Positions 7,777 through 15,054 of a DNA stretch of 33,786 nucleotides are shown here, piece after piece. The notes below the pieces were generated by a model that worked only from the letters and a program-made list of their open reading frames with translations, had not been told where the DNA came from and ran no database searches. Position 1 is the first letter of the stretch, and each line of letters begins with the position of its first letter. Source of the DNA: Pseudomonadota bacterium (lineage in GTDB: Bacteria > Pseudomonadota > Alphaproteobacteria > Sphingomonadales > Sphingomonadaceae); contig CAUJJI010000004.1 of the NCBI GenBank assembly GCA_963205265.1, forward strand, positions 1 to 33,786, written 5' to 3'. The position numbers were made by a program, and so were the translations under genes.

Positions 7777-8280
7777 CTATTTCTTCTTGCCGAAATCCAC
7801 GGTGACGACGTTCGAGCCGTCATCGCTGGTGGTAACCCGCGGGATCGCGTCGCGTTCCGCGGAGTCGTTCTCGGCATCGTCGTGCGGCTCCATGGCATCG
7901 GCCTGCGCCACGGCCTGGAACTGCAGCCCGAAGTCGACCGCCGGATCGACGAAGGCGGTTATCGCCGAGAACGGGATGACGAGCTTGGCGGGAATCTGGT
8001 TGAAGCTGAGGCCGACCGTGAACGAGCTTTCGCTGACCCCCAGGTCCCAGAACTTGTTCTGCAGGACGATCGTCATCTCGTCGGGAAAGCGTTCGCGCAG
8101 ATGGTCGGGAATGGCCACACCCGGCGCGCCGGTCTTGAAAGTGATGTAGAAATGATGGTTACCCGGCAGCTTGCCGCCGGTCGCTTCCACTTCCCCCAGC
8201 ACGCGGCCGACCACGGCACGCAAGGCTTCCTGCACGATCTCGTCGTAGGGGATGAGGCTATCTGGCGGTGTTTCGGTCAT
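7777..8280 (-). CDS. sspB: SspB-family ClpXP adaptor (alpha-type)
   Basis: SspB binds the ssrA tag and delivers tagged proteins to ClpXP. The 167-residue protein begins with SLIPYDEIVQEALRAVVGRVL and contains the family core HHFYITFKTGAPGV, IPDHLRERFPDEMTIVLQN and SFTVGLSFNQIPAKLVIPF (about residues 40-120). This is the alphaproteobacterial SspB form. The tail is acidic and ends VVTVDFGKKK; SspB tails usually carry a ClpX-docking peptide and this hydrophobic/basic end could be one. It is divergent from hisB across 159 bases, which should hold both promoters. Confidence 0.88.
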   Translation of the reverse strand: MTETPPDSLIPYDEIVQEALRAVVGRVLGEVEATGGKLPGNHHFYITFKTGAPGVAIPDHLRERFPDEMTIVLQNKFWDLGVSESSFTVGLSFNQIPAKLVIPFSAITAFVDPAVDFGLQFQAVAQADAMEPHDDAENDSAERDAIPRVTTSDDGSNVVTVDFGKKK

Positions 8281-8403
8281 CTTGGTCAGAAGTGGCGTTC
8301 GTCGGCGGGGCGGTCAAGCGGCATTGTGACAGTGCCGCGCGCATTTCTCCTGCGCTGTGGCACGCTTGCCGCCCGCTGCGGCCGAAACACGGGTTCGAGA
8401 TCA

Positions 8404-8431
8404 TTGATTCCCGCGCGCCCGGCACTATAGG
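8404..8431 (+). promoter_or_regulatory. Possible sigma-70 promoter for hisB
   Basis: TTGATT (8404-8409), a 16-base spacer and TATAGG (8426-8431) resemble -35 and -10 boxes. A start about seven bases downstream would fall almost on the hisB ATG at 8440, implying a leaderless or very short leader. Only a pattern match; weak alone. Confidence 0.3.
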
Positions 8432-8439
8432 CCAAGGCC

Positions 8440-9033
8440 ATGCGCACCGCCCGGATAGCTCGCAAGACCCATGAGACCGACATCGTCGTCGAGGTCAATC
8501 TCGACGGCGACGGCAGCTACGACGTTTCGACGGGGATCGGCTTCCTCGATCACATGATCGAGCAGTTCTCGCGCCACTCGCTGATCGACATCACTTGCCG
8601 GATCACCGGCGACCTGCACGTCGACCAGCACCACACGACCGAGGACAGCGCCATCGCCATCGGCCAGGCGATCACCGAGGCGTTGGGCAACAAGGCGGGG
8701 ATCGGCCGCTACGGCAGCGCCTATTCGCCGATGGACGAAACCCTGGCGCGAGTCAGCCTCGACATATCCGGCCGGCCCTGGCTGGTGTGGAAGGCGGAAT
8801 TCACCCAGCCCCGGCTGGGCGAGATGGACACCGAGCTGTTCGAGCACTGGTTCCACTCGATCGCCCAGGCGGCCGGCATCACCCTGCATGTCGAAGTGCT
8901 CTACGGCCAGAACAACCACCACATCATCGAGGGCATCTACAAGGGCTTCGCGCGCGCCATGCGCCAGGCGGTCAGCCCCGATCCGCGCAAGGGCGATGCG
9001 ATCCCATCGACCAAGGGCGTGCTGGGTGGCTAG
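8440..9033 (+). CDS. hisB: Imidazoleglycerol-phosphate dehydratase
   Basis: HisB dehydrates imidazole glycerol phosphate to imidazole acetol phosphate in histidine synthesis. The 197-residue, single-domain form is the usual alphaproteobacterial one, without the phosphatase domain fused in enterics. Signature motifs are present: [34 protein letters not shown] (the metal-binding HHTTED) and [20 protein letters not shown]. It is first in a plus-strand hisB-hisH-hisA-hisF-hisE series and is followed by hisH after 40 bases. Divergent from sspB. Confidence 0.98.
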   Translation: MRTARIARKTHETDIVVEVNLDGDGSYDVSTGIGFLDHMIEQFSRHSLIDITCRITGDLHVDQHHTTEDSAIAIGQAITEALGNKAGIGRYGSAYSPMDETLARVSLDISGRPWLVWKAEFTQPRLGEMDTELFEHWFHSIAQAAGITLHVEVLYGQNNHHIIEGIYKGFARAMRQAVSPDPRKGDAIPSTKGVLGG

Positions 9034-9073
9034 GCCGGACGCATCCGCCGCTGCGCAAGCGGGATACTGAACC

Positions 9074-9703
9074 GTGCCCGAAGTACTGGCGCTCGTCGAC
9101 TACGGGGCAGGCAACCTGCATTCGGTGGCCAATGCCCTGAAGGCGGCCGGGGCCGACAACGTCGCCGTCACCGCCGATCCGGCCGTGGTCCGCGCCGCCG
9201 ATCGGATCGTCCTGCCCGGGGTGGGCTCGTTCCGCGCCTGTGCCGAAGGGCTGCGCGCCATCCCGCACCTGGTCGAATCGATGGCCGAACGCGTGCTCGT
9301 CGGCGGCGCGCCGTTCCTCGGCATCTGCGTCGGCATGCAGCTGCTCGCCAGCCGCGGGGTGGAGCACGGGGTGACCGCCGGGCTCGACTGGATTCCCGGC
9401 GAGGTCCGCCTGATCGAAGTGACCGACCCGGCGATCAAGATCCCGCACATGGGCTGGAACGACGTCGCGCTGACGCCGCATTCGCCTGCGGCCGAAGTGA
9501 TAGAGCCGGGCGAAGCCTACTTTCTCCATTCCTACCACTTCGTGCCCGACGACGGCCATGCCGTCGCGGCGATGACCGATCACGGCGGCGGCCTCGTCGC
9601 AGCGGTCGCGCGCGACAACATCGTCGGCGTCCAGTTCCATCCCGAGAAGAGCCAGGCCTATGGGCTCGGCCTTCTCGCCCGCTTCCTGGAGTGGCGGCCA
9701 TGA
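9074..9703 (+). CDS. hisH: Imidazole glycerol phosphate synthase, glutaminase subunit
   Basis: HisH releases ammonia from glutamine and channels it to HisF, which makes imidazole glycerol phosphate and AICAR. This 209-residue class I amidotransferase has DYGAGNLHSV near the N-terminus, the nucleophile Cys85 in FLGICVGMQLL and the catalytic pair His189/Glu191 in VQFHPEKSQ. It appears to start at the GTG at 9074, since the family begins just here and no better start is in frame. Its stop overlaps the hisA start (ATGA at 9700), so the two are translationally coupled. The partner hisF is two genes downstream. Confidence 0.97.
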   Translation: MPEVLALVDYGAGNLHSVANALKAAGADNVAVTADPAVVRAADRIVLPGVGSFRACAEGLRAIPHLVESMAERVLVGGAPFLGICVGMQLLASRGVEHGVTAGLDWIPGEVRLIEVTDPAIKIPHMGWNDVALTPHSPAAEVIEPGEAYFLHSYHFVPDDGHAVAAMTDHGGGLVAAVARDNIVGVQFHPEKSQAYGLGLLARFLEWRP

Positions 9704-10428
9704 TTGTGTTCCCCGCCATCGATCTCAAGGAGGGCCAGGTCGTCCGCCTCGCCGAAGGCGACATGGCGCGGGCCACGGTCTACGGCGACGATCCGGCGGC
9801 GCAGTCGCTGCTGTTCGCCGAGGCCGGCGCGCAGTTCCTGCATGTCGTCGACCTCGACGGAGCTTTCGCCGGCAAGGCGCAGAACCGCAGCGCGGTCGAA
9901 GCCATACTCGAGGCCTTTCCGGGCCACGTCCAGCTCGGCGGCGGCATCCGCACGCCCGAGGCGGTGGAAGGCTGGTTCAACCTCGGGGTGAGCCGCGTGG
10001 TGATCGGCACGGCGGCGCTCAAGGATCCCGAATTCGTCCGGACCATGGCCCGGGAATGGCCCAACGGCATCGTCGTCGCCGTCGACGCGCGCGACGGCAT
10101 GGTCGCGACCGAAGGCTGGGCCGAAGTGTCGGACGTGTCGATCATCGACATGGCCCGCCGCTTCGAGGACGCCGGGGTCGCCAGCCTGCTGTTCACCGAC
10201 ATCGGCCGCGACGGCCTGCTCAAGGGCTGCAACATCGAGGCGACGGTGGACCTCGCCCGCCGCACCGCGCTGCCGGTGATCGCCAGCGGCGGCGTGAAGG
10301 GGCTCGACGACATCCGCTTGCTGGCGATCCACGCCAGTGACGGCATCGAAGGGGTGATCACCGGCCGGGCGCTCTACGACGGCCGGCTCGACCTCGCCTC
10401 GGCGATCCAGATGGCGGACAAGGCGTGA
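9700..10428 (+). CDS. hisA: ProFAR isomerase (HisA)
   Basis: HisA isomerises the aminoaldose ProFAR to the aminoketose PRFAR by an Amadori rearrangement. The 242-residue TIM barrel starts MIVFPAIDLKEGQVVRL, with the first catalytic Asp in AIDLKEG and the second in the LFTDIGRDG strand. Phosphate-binding motifs QLGGGIRTPE and VIASGGVKGLDDI are clear. The ATG at 9700 overlaps the hisH stop; a GTG at 9691 is less likely. The gap to hisF (109 bases) is unusually large for this operon and holds a structured repeat. Confidence 0.97.
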   Translation: MIVFPAIDLKEGQVVRLAEGDMARATVYGDDPAAQSLLFAEAGAQFLHVVDLDGAFAGKAQNRSAVEAILEAFPGHVQLGGGIRTPEAVEGWFNLGVSRVVIGTAALKDPEFVRTMAREWPNGIVVAVDARDGMVATEGWAEVSDVSIIDMARRFEDAGVASLLFTDIGRDGLLKGCNIEATVDLARRTALPVIASGGVKGLDDIRLLAIHASDGIEGVITGRALYDGRLDLASAIQMADKA

Positions 10429-10437
10429 TGCCGGCGC

Positions 10438-10531
10438 GGTGGAGGGGGTTCGCCTTATCGTCGCGGCGCTTGGAGGATAGCCCCCTCCACCACTGCCTGC
10501 GGCGGCGGTCCCCCTTCCGGGTCCGGGGAGG
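10438..10531. repeat. Structured repeat (element B, copy 1) between hisA and hisF
   Basis: An 11-bp perfect inverted repeat, GGTGGAGGGGG at 10438-10448 and CCCCCTCCACC at 10481-10491, precedes a minus-oriented copy of the element B repeat (10481-10531). The element's last bases, GGGGAGG at 10525-10531, lie six bases before the hisF ATG and so serve as its Shine-Dalgarno. Other copies are at 18607-18661, 18705-18764, 33479-33530 and 33599-33652. The hairpin could act on hisF expression; that is inferred. Confidence 0.75.
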
Positions 10532-10537
10532 ATGGTC

Positions 10538-11296
10538 ATGACCGTCCGCATCCGCGTCATACCCTGCCTCGACGTCGCCGACGGGCGCGTGGTCAAGGGC
10601 GTCAACTTCGTCGACCTCAAGGATGCCGGCGATCCGGTCGAGCAGGCGCGCGCCTACGATGCGGCGGGTGCGGACGAGCTCTGCTTCCTCGACATTTCCG
10701 CCAGCCACGAGGGGCGCGGCACCCTGCTCGACATCGTCACGCGGACCGCCGAGGTCTGCTTCATGCCGCTGACCGTGGGCGGCGGGGTGCGGACGGTGGA
10801 GGATGCGCGGGCGCTGCTGCTTGCCGGGGCCGACAAGGTGGCGGTGAACTCCGCCGCCGTCACCCGCCCCGAAGTGGTCGGGGAAATCGCCGAGAAGTTC
10901 GGCAGCCAGTGCGTCGTCGCCTCGGTCGATGCGCGGCGGCAGGGCGACCGCTGGGAGATCTTCACCCATGGCGGGCGCCGGGCGACCGGGATCGATGCCG
11001 TGGCCCATGCCGTTCGCCTGGCCGGGCTGGGCGCGGGCGAGCTGCTGGTCACCTCGATGGACGGCGACGGCACCCAGGCGGGCTACGACCTCGCCCTGAC
11101 CCGGACGATCGCCGATGCCGTGTCGGTGCCGGTGATCGCCTCGGGCGGCGTGGGGACGCTCGATCACCTCGTCGCCGGCGTGGTCGAAGGCCACGCCAGT
11201 GCCGTGCTCGCCGCCTCGATCTTCCACTTCGGCAAGCATTCGATTGCCGATGCCCATGCGGCCCTGCGCGCCGCGGGCCTGCCGGCGCGCGGCTGA
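10538..11296 (+). CDS. hisF: Imidazole glycerol phosphate synthase, cyclase subunit
   Basis: HisF uses HisH-derived ammonia to convert PRFAR into imidazole glycerol phosphate and AICAR. The 252-residue TIM barrel shows [19 protein letters not shown] with the catalytic Asp, [13 protein letters not shown], the [15 protein letters not shown] segment with the second catalytic Asp, and [13 protein letters not shown]. An ATG at 10532 is also in frame, but 10538 gives better spacing from GGGGAGG (10525-10531) and the expected N-terminus MTVRIRVIP. That ribosome-binding site is donated by a repeat element. Confidence 0.97.
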   Translation: MTVRIRVIPCLDVADGRVVKGVNFVDLKDAGDPVEQARAYDAAGADELCFLDISASHEGRGTLLDIVTRTAEVCFMPLTVGGGVRTVEDARALLLAGADKVAVNSAAVTRPEVVGEIAEKFGSQCVVASVDARRQGDRWEIFTHGGRRATGIDAVAHAVRLAGLGAGELLVTSMDGDGTQAGYDLALTRTIADAVSVPVIASGGVGTLDHLVAGVVEGHASAVLAASIFHFGKHSIADAHAALRAAGLPARG

Positions 11297-11392
11297 AAAC
11301 CGTCGGTCTACCTTACGGAATCCCAATCTAGGTAAATTCCCGCAGGCGGCGTTAACCGGCTTAGTGCTTGACCGGAAACGATGTTCGCGTTG

Positions 11393-11408
11393 TGGCACGG
11401 CTCTTGCG
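11393..11408 (+). promoter_or_regulatory. Sigma-54 (-24/-12) promoter for the PEP-CTERM gene
   Basis: TGGCACG-GCTC-TTGCG at 11393-11408 matches the RpoN consensus TGGCACR-N4-TTGCW at all conserved positions except the last W. The expected transcript start is near 11419, about 25 bases before the TTG start of the small PEP-CTERM gene. Sigma-54 control of PEP-CTERM genes, with the PrsK/PrsR two-component pair, is known in other bacteria. Whether such a regulator exists here cannot be seen in this window. Confidence 0.7.
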
Positions 11409-11443
11409 TTAACCTTGCCTCGAGTTCCAGGAAGGTTTTCCGC

Positions 11444-11620
11444 TTGCGTCACGCTGTCCGTATCTTCGCCTTCGCTTCCGCCGGCCTGTTCTCCGCCGCC
11501 CCGGCCTATGCGGCCGCCAGCATCGCCTTGCCCGAGCCCGGCTCGCTGACGCTGCTGGGCCTCGGCATCGCCGGCCTGGTGATCGGCAGGCAGGCGGCGC
11601 GCAAGCCTCCCAAGGATTGA
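11444..11620 (+). CDS. Minimal PEP-CTERM sorting-signal protein
   Basis: Starting from the TTG at 11444, which has AGGAAGG eight bases upstream (11429-11435), the product has 58 residues. It begins MRHAVRIFAFASAGLFSAAP-AYA, a good signal peptide. After only about seven residues comes PEPGSLTLLGLGIAGLVIG, then RQAARKPPKD: the Pro-Glu-Pro motif, hydrophobic span and basic end recognised by exosortase. Almost nothing lies between the two signals. A longer frame from an ATG at 11381 would start upstream of the sigma-54 promoter, so it is rejected. The gene sits between hisF and hisE and is unrelated to histidine synthesis. Function unknown. Confidence 0.75.
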   Translation: MRHAVRIFAFASAGLFSAAPAYAAASIALPEPGSLTLLGLGIAGLVIGRQAARKPPKD

Positions 11621-11663
11621 ACAGGGCCGTCACTTCGGCTTGACCGGCGGGCGCTAGCGCAGC

Positions 11664-11999
11664 ATGGCCGTGTCCATGGCCGAACCAGGAACCCTCGCTC
11701 GCCTCGAAGCGACGATCGCCGCCCGGCGCGGCGCCGATCCCGATTCCAGCTACGTCGCCAAGCTCCATGCCAGGGGCCTCGGCAAGATCACGCAGAAGCT
11801 CGGCGAGGAAGCGGTCGAGACGGTGATCGCCGCGCTTTCCGGCGATCGCAAGGAGCTGGTCGGCGAGGCGGCGGACCTGCTGTTCCACCTGCTGGTCCTG
11901 CTCGCCGCGAAGGACGTCCCGCTGGCCGAGGTGCTGGCCGAGCTCGACCGGCGCGAGGGGACCTCCGGCATCGCCGAGAAAGCCTCACGCAAGCCCTAG
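11664..11999 (+). CDS. hisE: Phosphoribosyl-ATP pyrophosphatase
   Basis: HisE hydrolyses phosphoribosyl-ATP to phosphoribosyl-AMP, the second step of histidine synthesis. The 111-residue all-alpha MazG-like protein has SSYVAKLHARGLGKITQKLGEE, EEAVETVIAAL and GEAADLLFHLLVLLAAKDV, the metal-binding acidic pattern of the family. It is a stand-alone HisE, not fused to HisI. ATG codons at 11664 and 11676 are both possible; neither has a strong Shine-Dalgarno. The HIT gene begins 15 bases after its stop. Confidence 0.95.
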   Translation: MAVSMAEPGTLARLEATIAARRGADPDSSYVAKLHARGLGKITQKLGEEAVETVIAALSGDRKELVGEAADLLFHLLVLLAAKDVPLAEVLAELDRREGTSGIAEKASRKP

Positions 12000-12014
12000 G
12001 GAGACGACAGCCGC

Positions 12015-12392
12015 ATGCCGATCGATCCGCGCGCGCCGTACGACGACGACAACATCTTCGCGAAGATCCTGCGGGGCGAGATCCCCTGCAACAGGGTCTA
12101 CGAGGACGAGCATTCGCTGGCCTTCCACGATATCCGCCCGCAGGCGCCGCTGCACGTGCTGGTGATCCCCAAGGGCGCCTACGTCAGCTGGGACGATTTC
12201 ACCGCCAAGGCGGCCGACGGCGAGATCGCCGGCTTCATGCGCGCGGTCGGCGAAGTCACCCGCCAGCTCGGCGTCGACGGGCCGGGCTATCGGCTGATGG
12301 TCAACATGGGCGGGCACGGCCACCAGGAGGTGCCCCACCTGCACGTCCACATCTTCGGAGGGCGGCAGTTCTTCCAGATGATCCCGGATTGA
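12015..12392 (+). CDS. HIT family (HINT-type) nucleotide hydrolase
   Basis: This 125-residue protein belongs to the HINT branch of histidine-triad proteins, which hydrolyse purine nucleoside phosphoramidates. It shows DNIFAKILRGEIPCNRVYED at the start, HVLVIPKGAYVS in the centre and the triad HLHVHIF with His108, His110 and His112 near the C-terminus. AGGGAGA just before the ATG at 12015 supports the start. It follows hisE by 15 bases, a pairing common in alphaproteobacteria, and is probably the last gene of the his transcript. The physiological substrate is unknown. Confidence 0.93.
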   Translation: MPIDPRAPYDDDNIFAKILRGEIPCNRVYEDEHSLAFHDIRPQAPLHVLVIPKGAYVSWDDFTAKAADGEIAGFMRAVGEVTRQLGVDGPGYRLMVNMGGHGHQEVPHLHVHIFGGRQFFQMIPD

Positions 12393-12494
12393 CGCATTCC
12401 CCGGCCGCGCAGGGGTGAAGCGTGCGTTAATCACCGCCGAGCGAGGGGGGACTCTTGCCCTTCGACTCGTCGCAAGGCTAAACACCCCAGTGGC

Positions 12495-12953
12495 ATGACC
12501 TTGCTGCCCCAACCTCCCTCCGGCTCGTTCGCAGGCGCGGTCCACCGCATGGCGGTCCGCGTCTACTTCGAGGACACGGACCTGACCGGCGTGGCCTATC
12601 ACGCCAACTACCTGCGCTGGTTCGAGCGCGCGCGTTCGGACATGGTCCGCCTGCTCGGCATCGACCAGCGCGCGGCGCAGGAAGCGGGCGAGGGCAGCTA
12701 TGCAGTGGCGGAACTCGCGATCCGCTATCTCGCCCCGGCCCGGCTCGACGACGTGGTCGTGGTCGAAAGCGTGGTCGAGGAGCTGCGCGGCGCCAGCTGC
12801 CGCCTGCGCCAGCGTGCGCTGCGCGACGATACCGTGCTCAGCGAAGCCTCGGTCAGAGTCGGGTTCGTCGATCCCTCCGGCCGTCCCCGCCGCCAGCCCG
12901 CGGCCTGGCGCGCGGCCTTTGCCTCCGTTTCCCCTCCCGCCCGAGAAAGCTGA
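12495..12953 (+). CDS. ybgC: Tol-Pal-associated acyl-CoA thioesterase
   Basis: The 152-residue hot-dog-fold thioesterase has VRVYFEDTDLTGVAYHANYL at 21-40, with Asp29 in the position of the catalytic Asp of E. coli YbgC, and RWFERARSDMVR after it. The N-terminus is some 17 residues longer than the E. coli protein. YbgC is a cytoplasmic thioesterase found in front of tolQ in many proteobacteria, possibly linked to phospholipid metabolism. Only two bases separate its stop from the tolQ ATG. Confidence 0.93.
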   Translation: MTLLPQPPSGSFAGAVHRMAVRVYFEDTDLTGVAYHANYLRWFERARSDMVRLLGIDQRAAQEAGEGSYAVAELAIRYLAPARLDDVVVVESVVEELRGASCRLRQRALRDDTVLSEASVRVGFVDPSGRPRRQPAAWRAAFASVSPPARES

Positions 12954-12955
12954 AC

Positions 12956-13654
12956 ATGGACATTGCCCACATTCTTGCCCCCGTGGCCGCAGGTGCGCCC
13001 GGCCGGCTCAATCCCGTCAAGCTGTTCCTCGACGCGGATATCGTGGTGCAGGGGGTGATCGTCGGCCTCGTCCTGGCAAGCATCTGGGTCTGGGCGATCA
13101 TCGTCGCCTTCTCGCTGCGGATGGGCGGGGTGCGGCGGCGCTGCGACGCCTACGAGGAAGAGTTCTGGAATACCCACGATTTCGAGGCGTTCCACCAGCG
13201 GCGGGGCAAGGGCAACGTGCCTTCGGCCAAGGTGGCGGCAGCCGGCCTCGCCGAGTGGCGCAGCTCGGCGAAGTCGAAGGACGGCGAGGGCGTGCGCCAG
13301 CGCCTGGCCGCGGCGATGAACTCGCAGGTCGCCCATGAAAGCGACCAGCTGGCGGACCGGCTCAACTTCCTGGCCACCGTCGGTTCGGTAGCGCCCTTCG
13401 TCGGCCTGTTCGGCACGGTCTGGGGGATCATGAACAGCTTCTTCCAGATCGGCCAGCAGCAGAATTCCTCGCTGGCGGTTGTGGCGCCGGGAATTTCCGA
13501 GGCCCTGTTCGCGACCGCCATCGGCCTGTTCGCGGCGATCCCCGCAGTCATCGCCTACACCCGCTTCTCGCACCGGGTGAACAGCTTCGAAGCGCGGCTG
13601 CAGCGCTTCGCCGACCGCTTCCACTCGGCGCTCAGCCGCCAGCTGGAGAGCTGA
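12956..13654 (+). CDS. tolQ: Tol-Pal system proton channel subunit TolQ
   Basis: TolQ, with TolR, forms an inner-membrane stator that uses proton flow to power TolA during outer-membrane invagination and division. The 232-residue ExbB/TolQ/MotA family protein has one span near 30-55 ([21 protein letters not shown]), a large cytoplasmic loop, then [15 protein letters not shown] and [19 protein letters not shown] forming the last two spans. It begins two bases after ybgC and ends two bases before tolR. Confidence 0.97.
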   Translation: MDIAHILAPVAAGAPGRLNPVKLFLDADIVVQGVIVGLVLASIWVWAIIVAFSLRMGGVRRRCDAYEEEFWNTHDFEAFHQRRGKGNVPSAKVAAAGLAEWRSSAKSKDGEGVRQRLAAAMNSQVAHESDQLADRLNFLATVGSVAPFVGLFGTVWGIMNSFFQIGQQQNSSLAVVAPGISEALFATAIGLFAAIPAVIAYTRFSHRVNSFEARLQRFADRFHSALSRQLES

Positions 13655-13656
13655 CC

Positions 13657-14130
13657 ATGGCAATGGGACTGCACGGCCACGCGCGCAGCCGCCGCGGCAG
13701 GGGCGGTCGCGCGCCGATGGCGGAAATCAACGTCACGCCGCTGGTCGACGTGATGCTGGTGCTGCTGATCATCTTCATGGTGACCGCGCCGCTGCTCAAG
13801 GCCGGCGTGCCGGTCGAGCTGCCCGAAAGCCGTGCCAAGGCGCTGGCCGAGGAAGCGCAGCAGCTGACCGTCAGCATCGCTCGCGACGGCACCGTCTACC
13901 TCGACGATGCGGCGCTGGCGCCGGGCGAGCTGGCGGAGCGCCTGGCGGCGATCCCGCCGGGCAGCGACGGCAAGCTGCCGCTGGTCACCCTGCGCGCCGA
14001 CCGTGCGCTCGACTACGGCCGCGTGATCGGCGTGATGGGCGAACTCAACCGCGCCGGCTTCACCTCGATCTCGCTGGTGACCGTGGCGGGCGGCGGTGCG
14101 GTAATCGCCGGTTCAGGCGGGGCCGAATAG
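13657..14130 (+). CDS. tolR: Tol-Pal system stator protein TolR
   Basis: TolR is a 157-residue ExbD/TolR family protein with a basic N-terminal stretch ([11 protein letters not shown]), then [19 protein letters not shown] with the conserved proton-pathway Asp in the only span (about 28-48). The periplasmic domain follows. The Gly-rich end ([17 protein letters not shown]) is slightly longer than usual. It lies two bases after tolQ and nine bases before tolA. Confidence 0.97.
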   Translation: MAMGLHGHARSRRGRGGRAPMAEINVTPLVDVMLVLLIIFMVTAPLLKAGVPVELPESRAKALAEEAQQLTVSIARDGTVYLDDAALAPGELAERLAAIPPGSDGKLPLVTLRADRALDYGRVIGVMGELNRAGFTSISLVTVAGGGAVIAGSGGAE

Positions 14131-14139
14131 GCCGGCCGG

Positions 14140-15054
14140 ATGGCAGCGATCGCACTTCGCGGCGAGGAACGCATCGGCCTGGCCGTAGCGGTAGTGGTCC
14201 ATGTCGGCCTGCTGGCGCTGCTGCTGTGGCGCCCGCCGATGGGCGAAGTCGTCACGCCTCCCGACCGCATCGAAGTGACGATCAGCGAAGACGTCGCGCC
14301 GAAATCGACTTCGCCCGAGCCGATGTCCGACGCGCGGCCCGATGTCGCGCCCGAGCTCGGCGAGCCCGCTCCGCCCGAGCCCGAGGCGGCCCCGCCGGCG
14401 CCCAAAGGCGAAGCGCTGCCGCCAGAGCCCAGGGCCGTGCCGAAACCCGCTCCGCGCGCAGTGGCGGCGCCCCGGCCGGTGGCAAAGCCGGTCCCCAGGC
14501 CGGTGGCGAAGCCGCGGCCGCAACAGCGCGAGGCGGCGAAGCCCGCCGCTCGCCCGCCGGCCAAACCCGCGGCAAAGCCTGCGGCCAAGCCGGCGGCCAA
14601 GGCGGGCAGCCAGCCTGCCGCCAGGCCGGCGCAGAAGACCGGGGGCAGCCGCATCGGCAACGATTTCCTCGAAGGCGTGCGCGGCGGGCAGGCCGCCGGC
14701 ACTTCGCGCAACCCGCCCGCGCAGGTGGCCGGACCGGCGGTGCAGTCCTCGCTGCTCGGCGCCATCTCGCGCGAGATCAAGCCGCACTGGCAGGGCAAGG
14801 TCCCCGAAGGCGCGGATTCGGAAAAGCTGGTGACGATCCTGCGCTGGAGCCTCAACCGCGACGGCACCTTGTCGGGGCGGCCGCAGCTCGTGCGGCAGGA
14901 GGGGATCACCGACGCCAATCGCCCGCAGGCCGCCCGCCACGTCGAGCAGGCGATCCGCGCCGTGGAACTGGCGGCGCCGTTCGACCTTCCTGAAGAGTAC
15001 TACGACACGTGGAAGCGCGTCACGATCAAGTTCGACAAAAGGCTCTCGCAATGA
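14140..15054 (+). CDS. tolA: Cell envelope protein TolA
   Basis: TolA connects TolQR in the inner membrane to TolB/Pal at the outer membrane. The 304-residue protein has one N-terminal span (LAVAVVVHVGLLALLLW, about 13-29), a long Pro/Ala/Glu- then Lys/Pro/Ala-rich domain (about 50-165, with repeated AKPA units) and a TonB-like C-terminal domain from about 205 (LLGAISREIKPHW). The middle domain is Pro-rich rather than the long helical form of E. coli TolA. The stop overlaps the tolB ATG (ATGA at 15051). Confidence 0.93.
   Translation: MAAIALRGEERIGLAVAVVVHVGLLALLLWRPPMGEVVTPPDRIEVTISEDVAPKSTSPEPMSDARPDVAPELGEPAPPEPEAAPPAPKGEALPPEPRAVPKPAPRAVAAPRPVAKPVPRPVAKPRPQQREAAKPAARPPAKPAAKPAAKPAAKAGSQPAARPAQKTGGSRIGNDFLEGVRGGQAAGTSRNPPAQVAGPAVQSSLLGAISREIKPHWQGKVPEGADSEKLVTILRWSLNRDGTLSGRPQLVRQEGITDANRPQAARHVEQAIRAVELAAPFDLPEEYYDTWKRVTIKFDKRLSQ

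Noticed and set aside
8358..8369. Second sigma-54 promoter (TGGCAC...TTGC) upstream of hisB
   Set aside because: Only two bases separate the two elements; five are needed, so the geometry is wrong.
11381..11443. Upstream ATG start of the PEP-CTERM gene
   Set aside because: It lies upstream of the -24/-12 promoter and would put a polar, cysteine-containing stretch ahead of the signal peptide.
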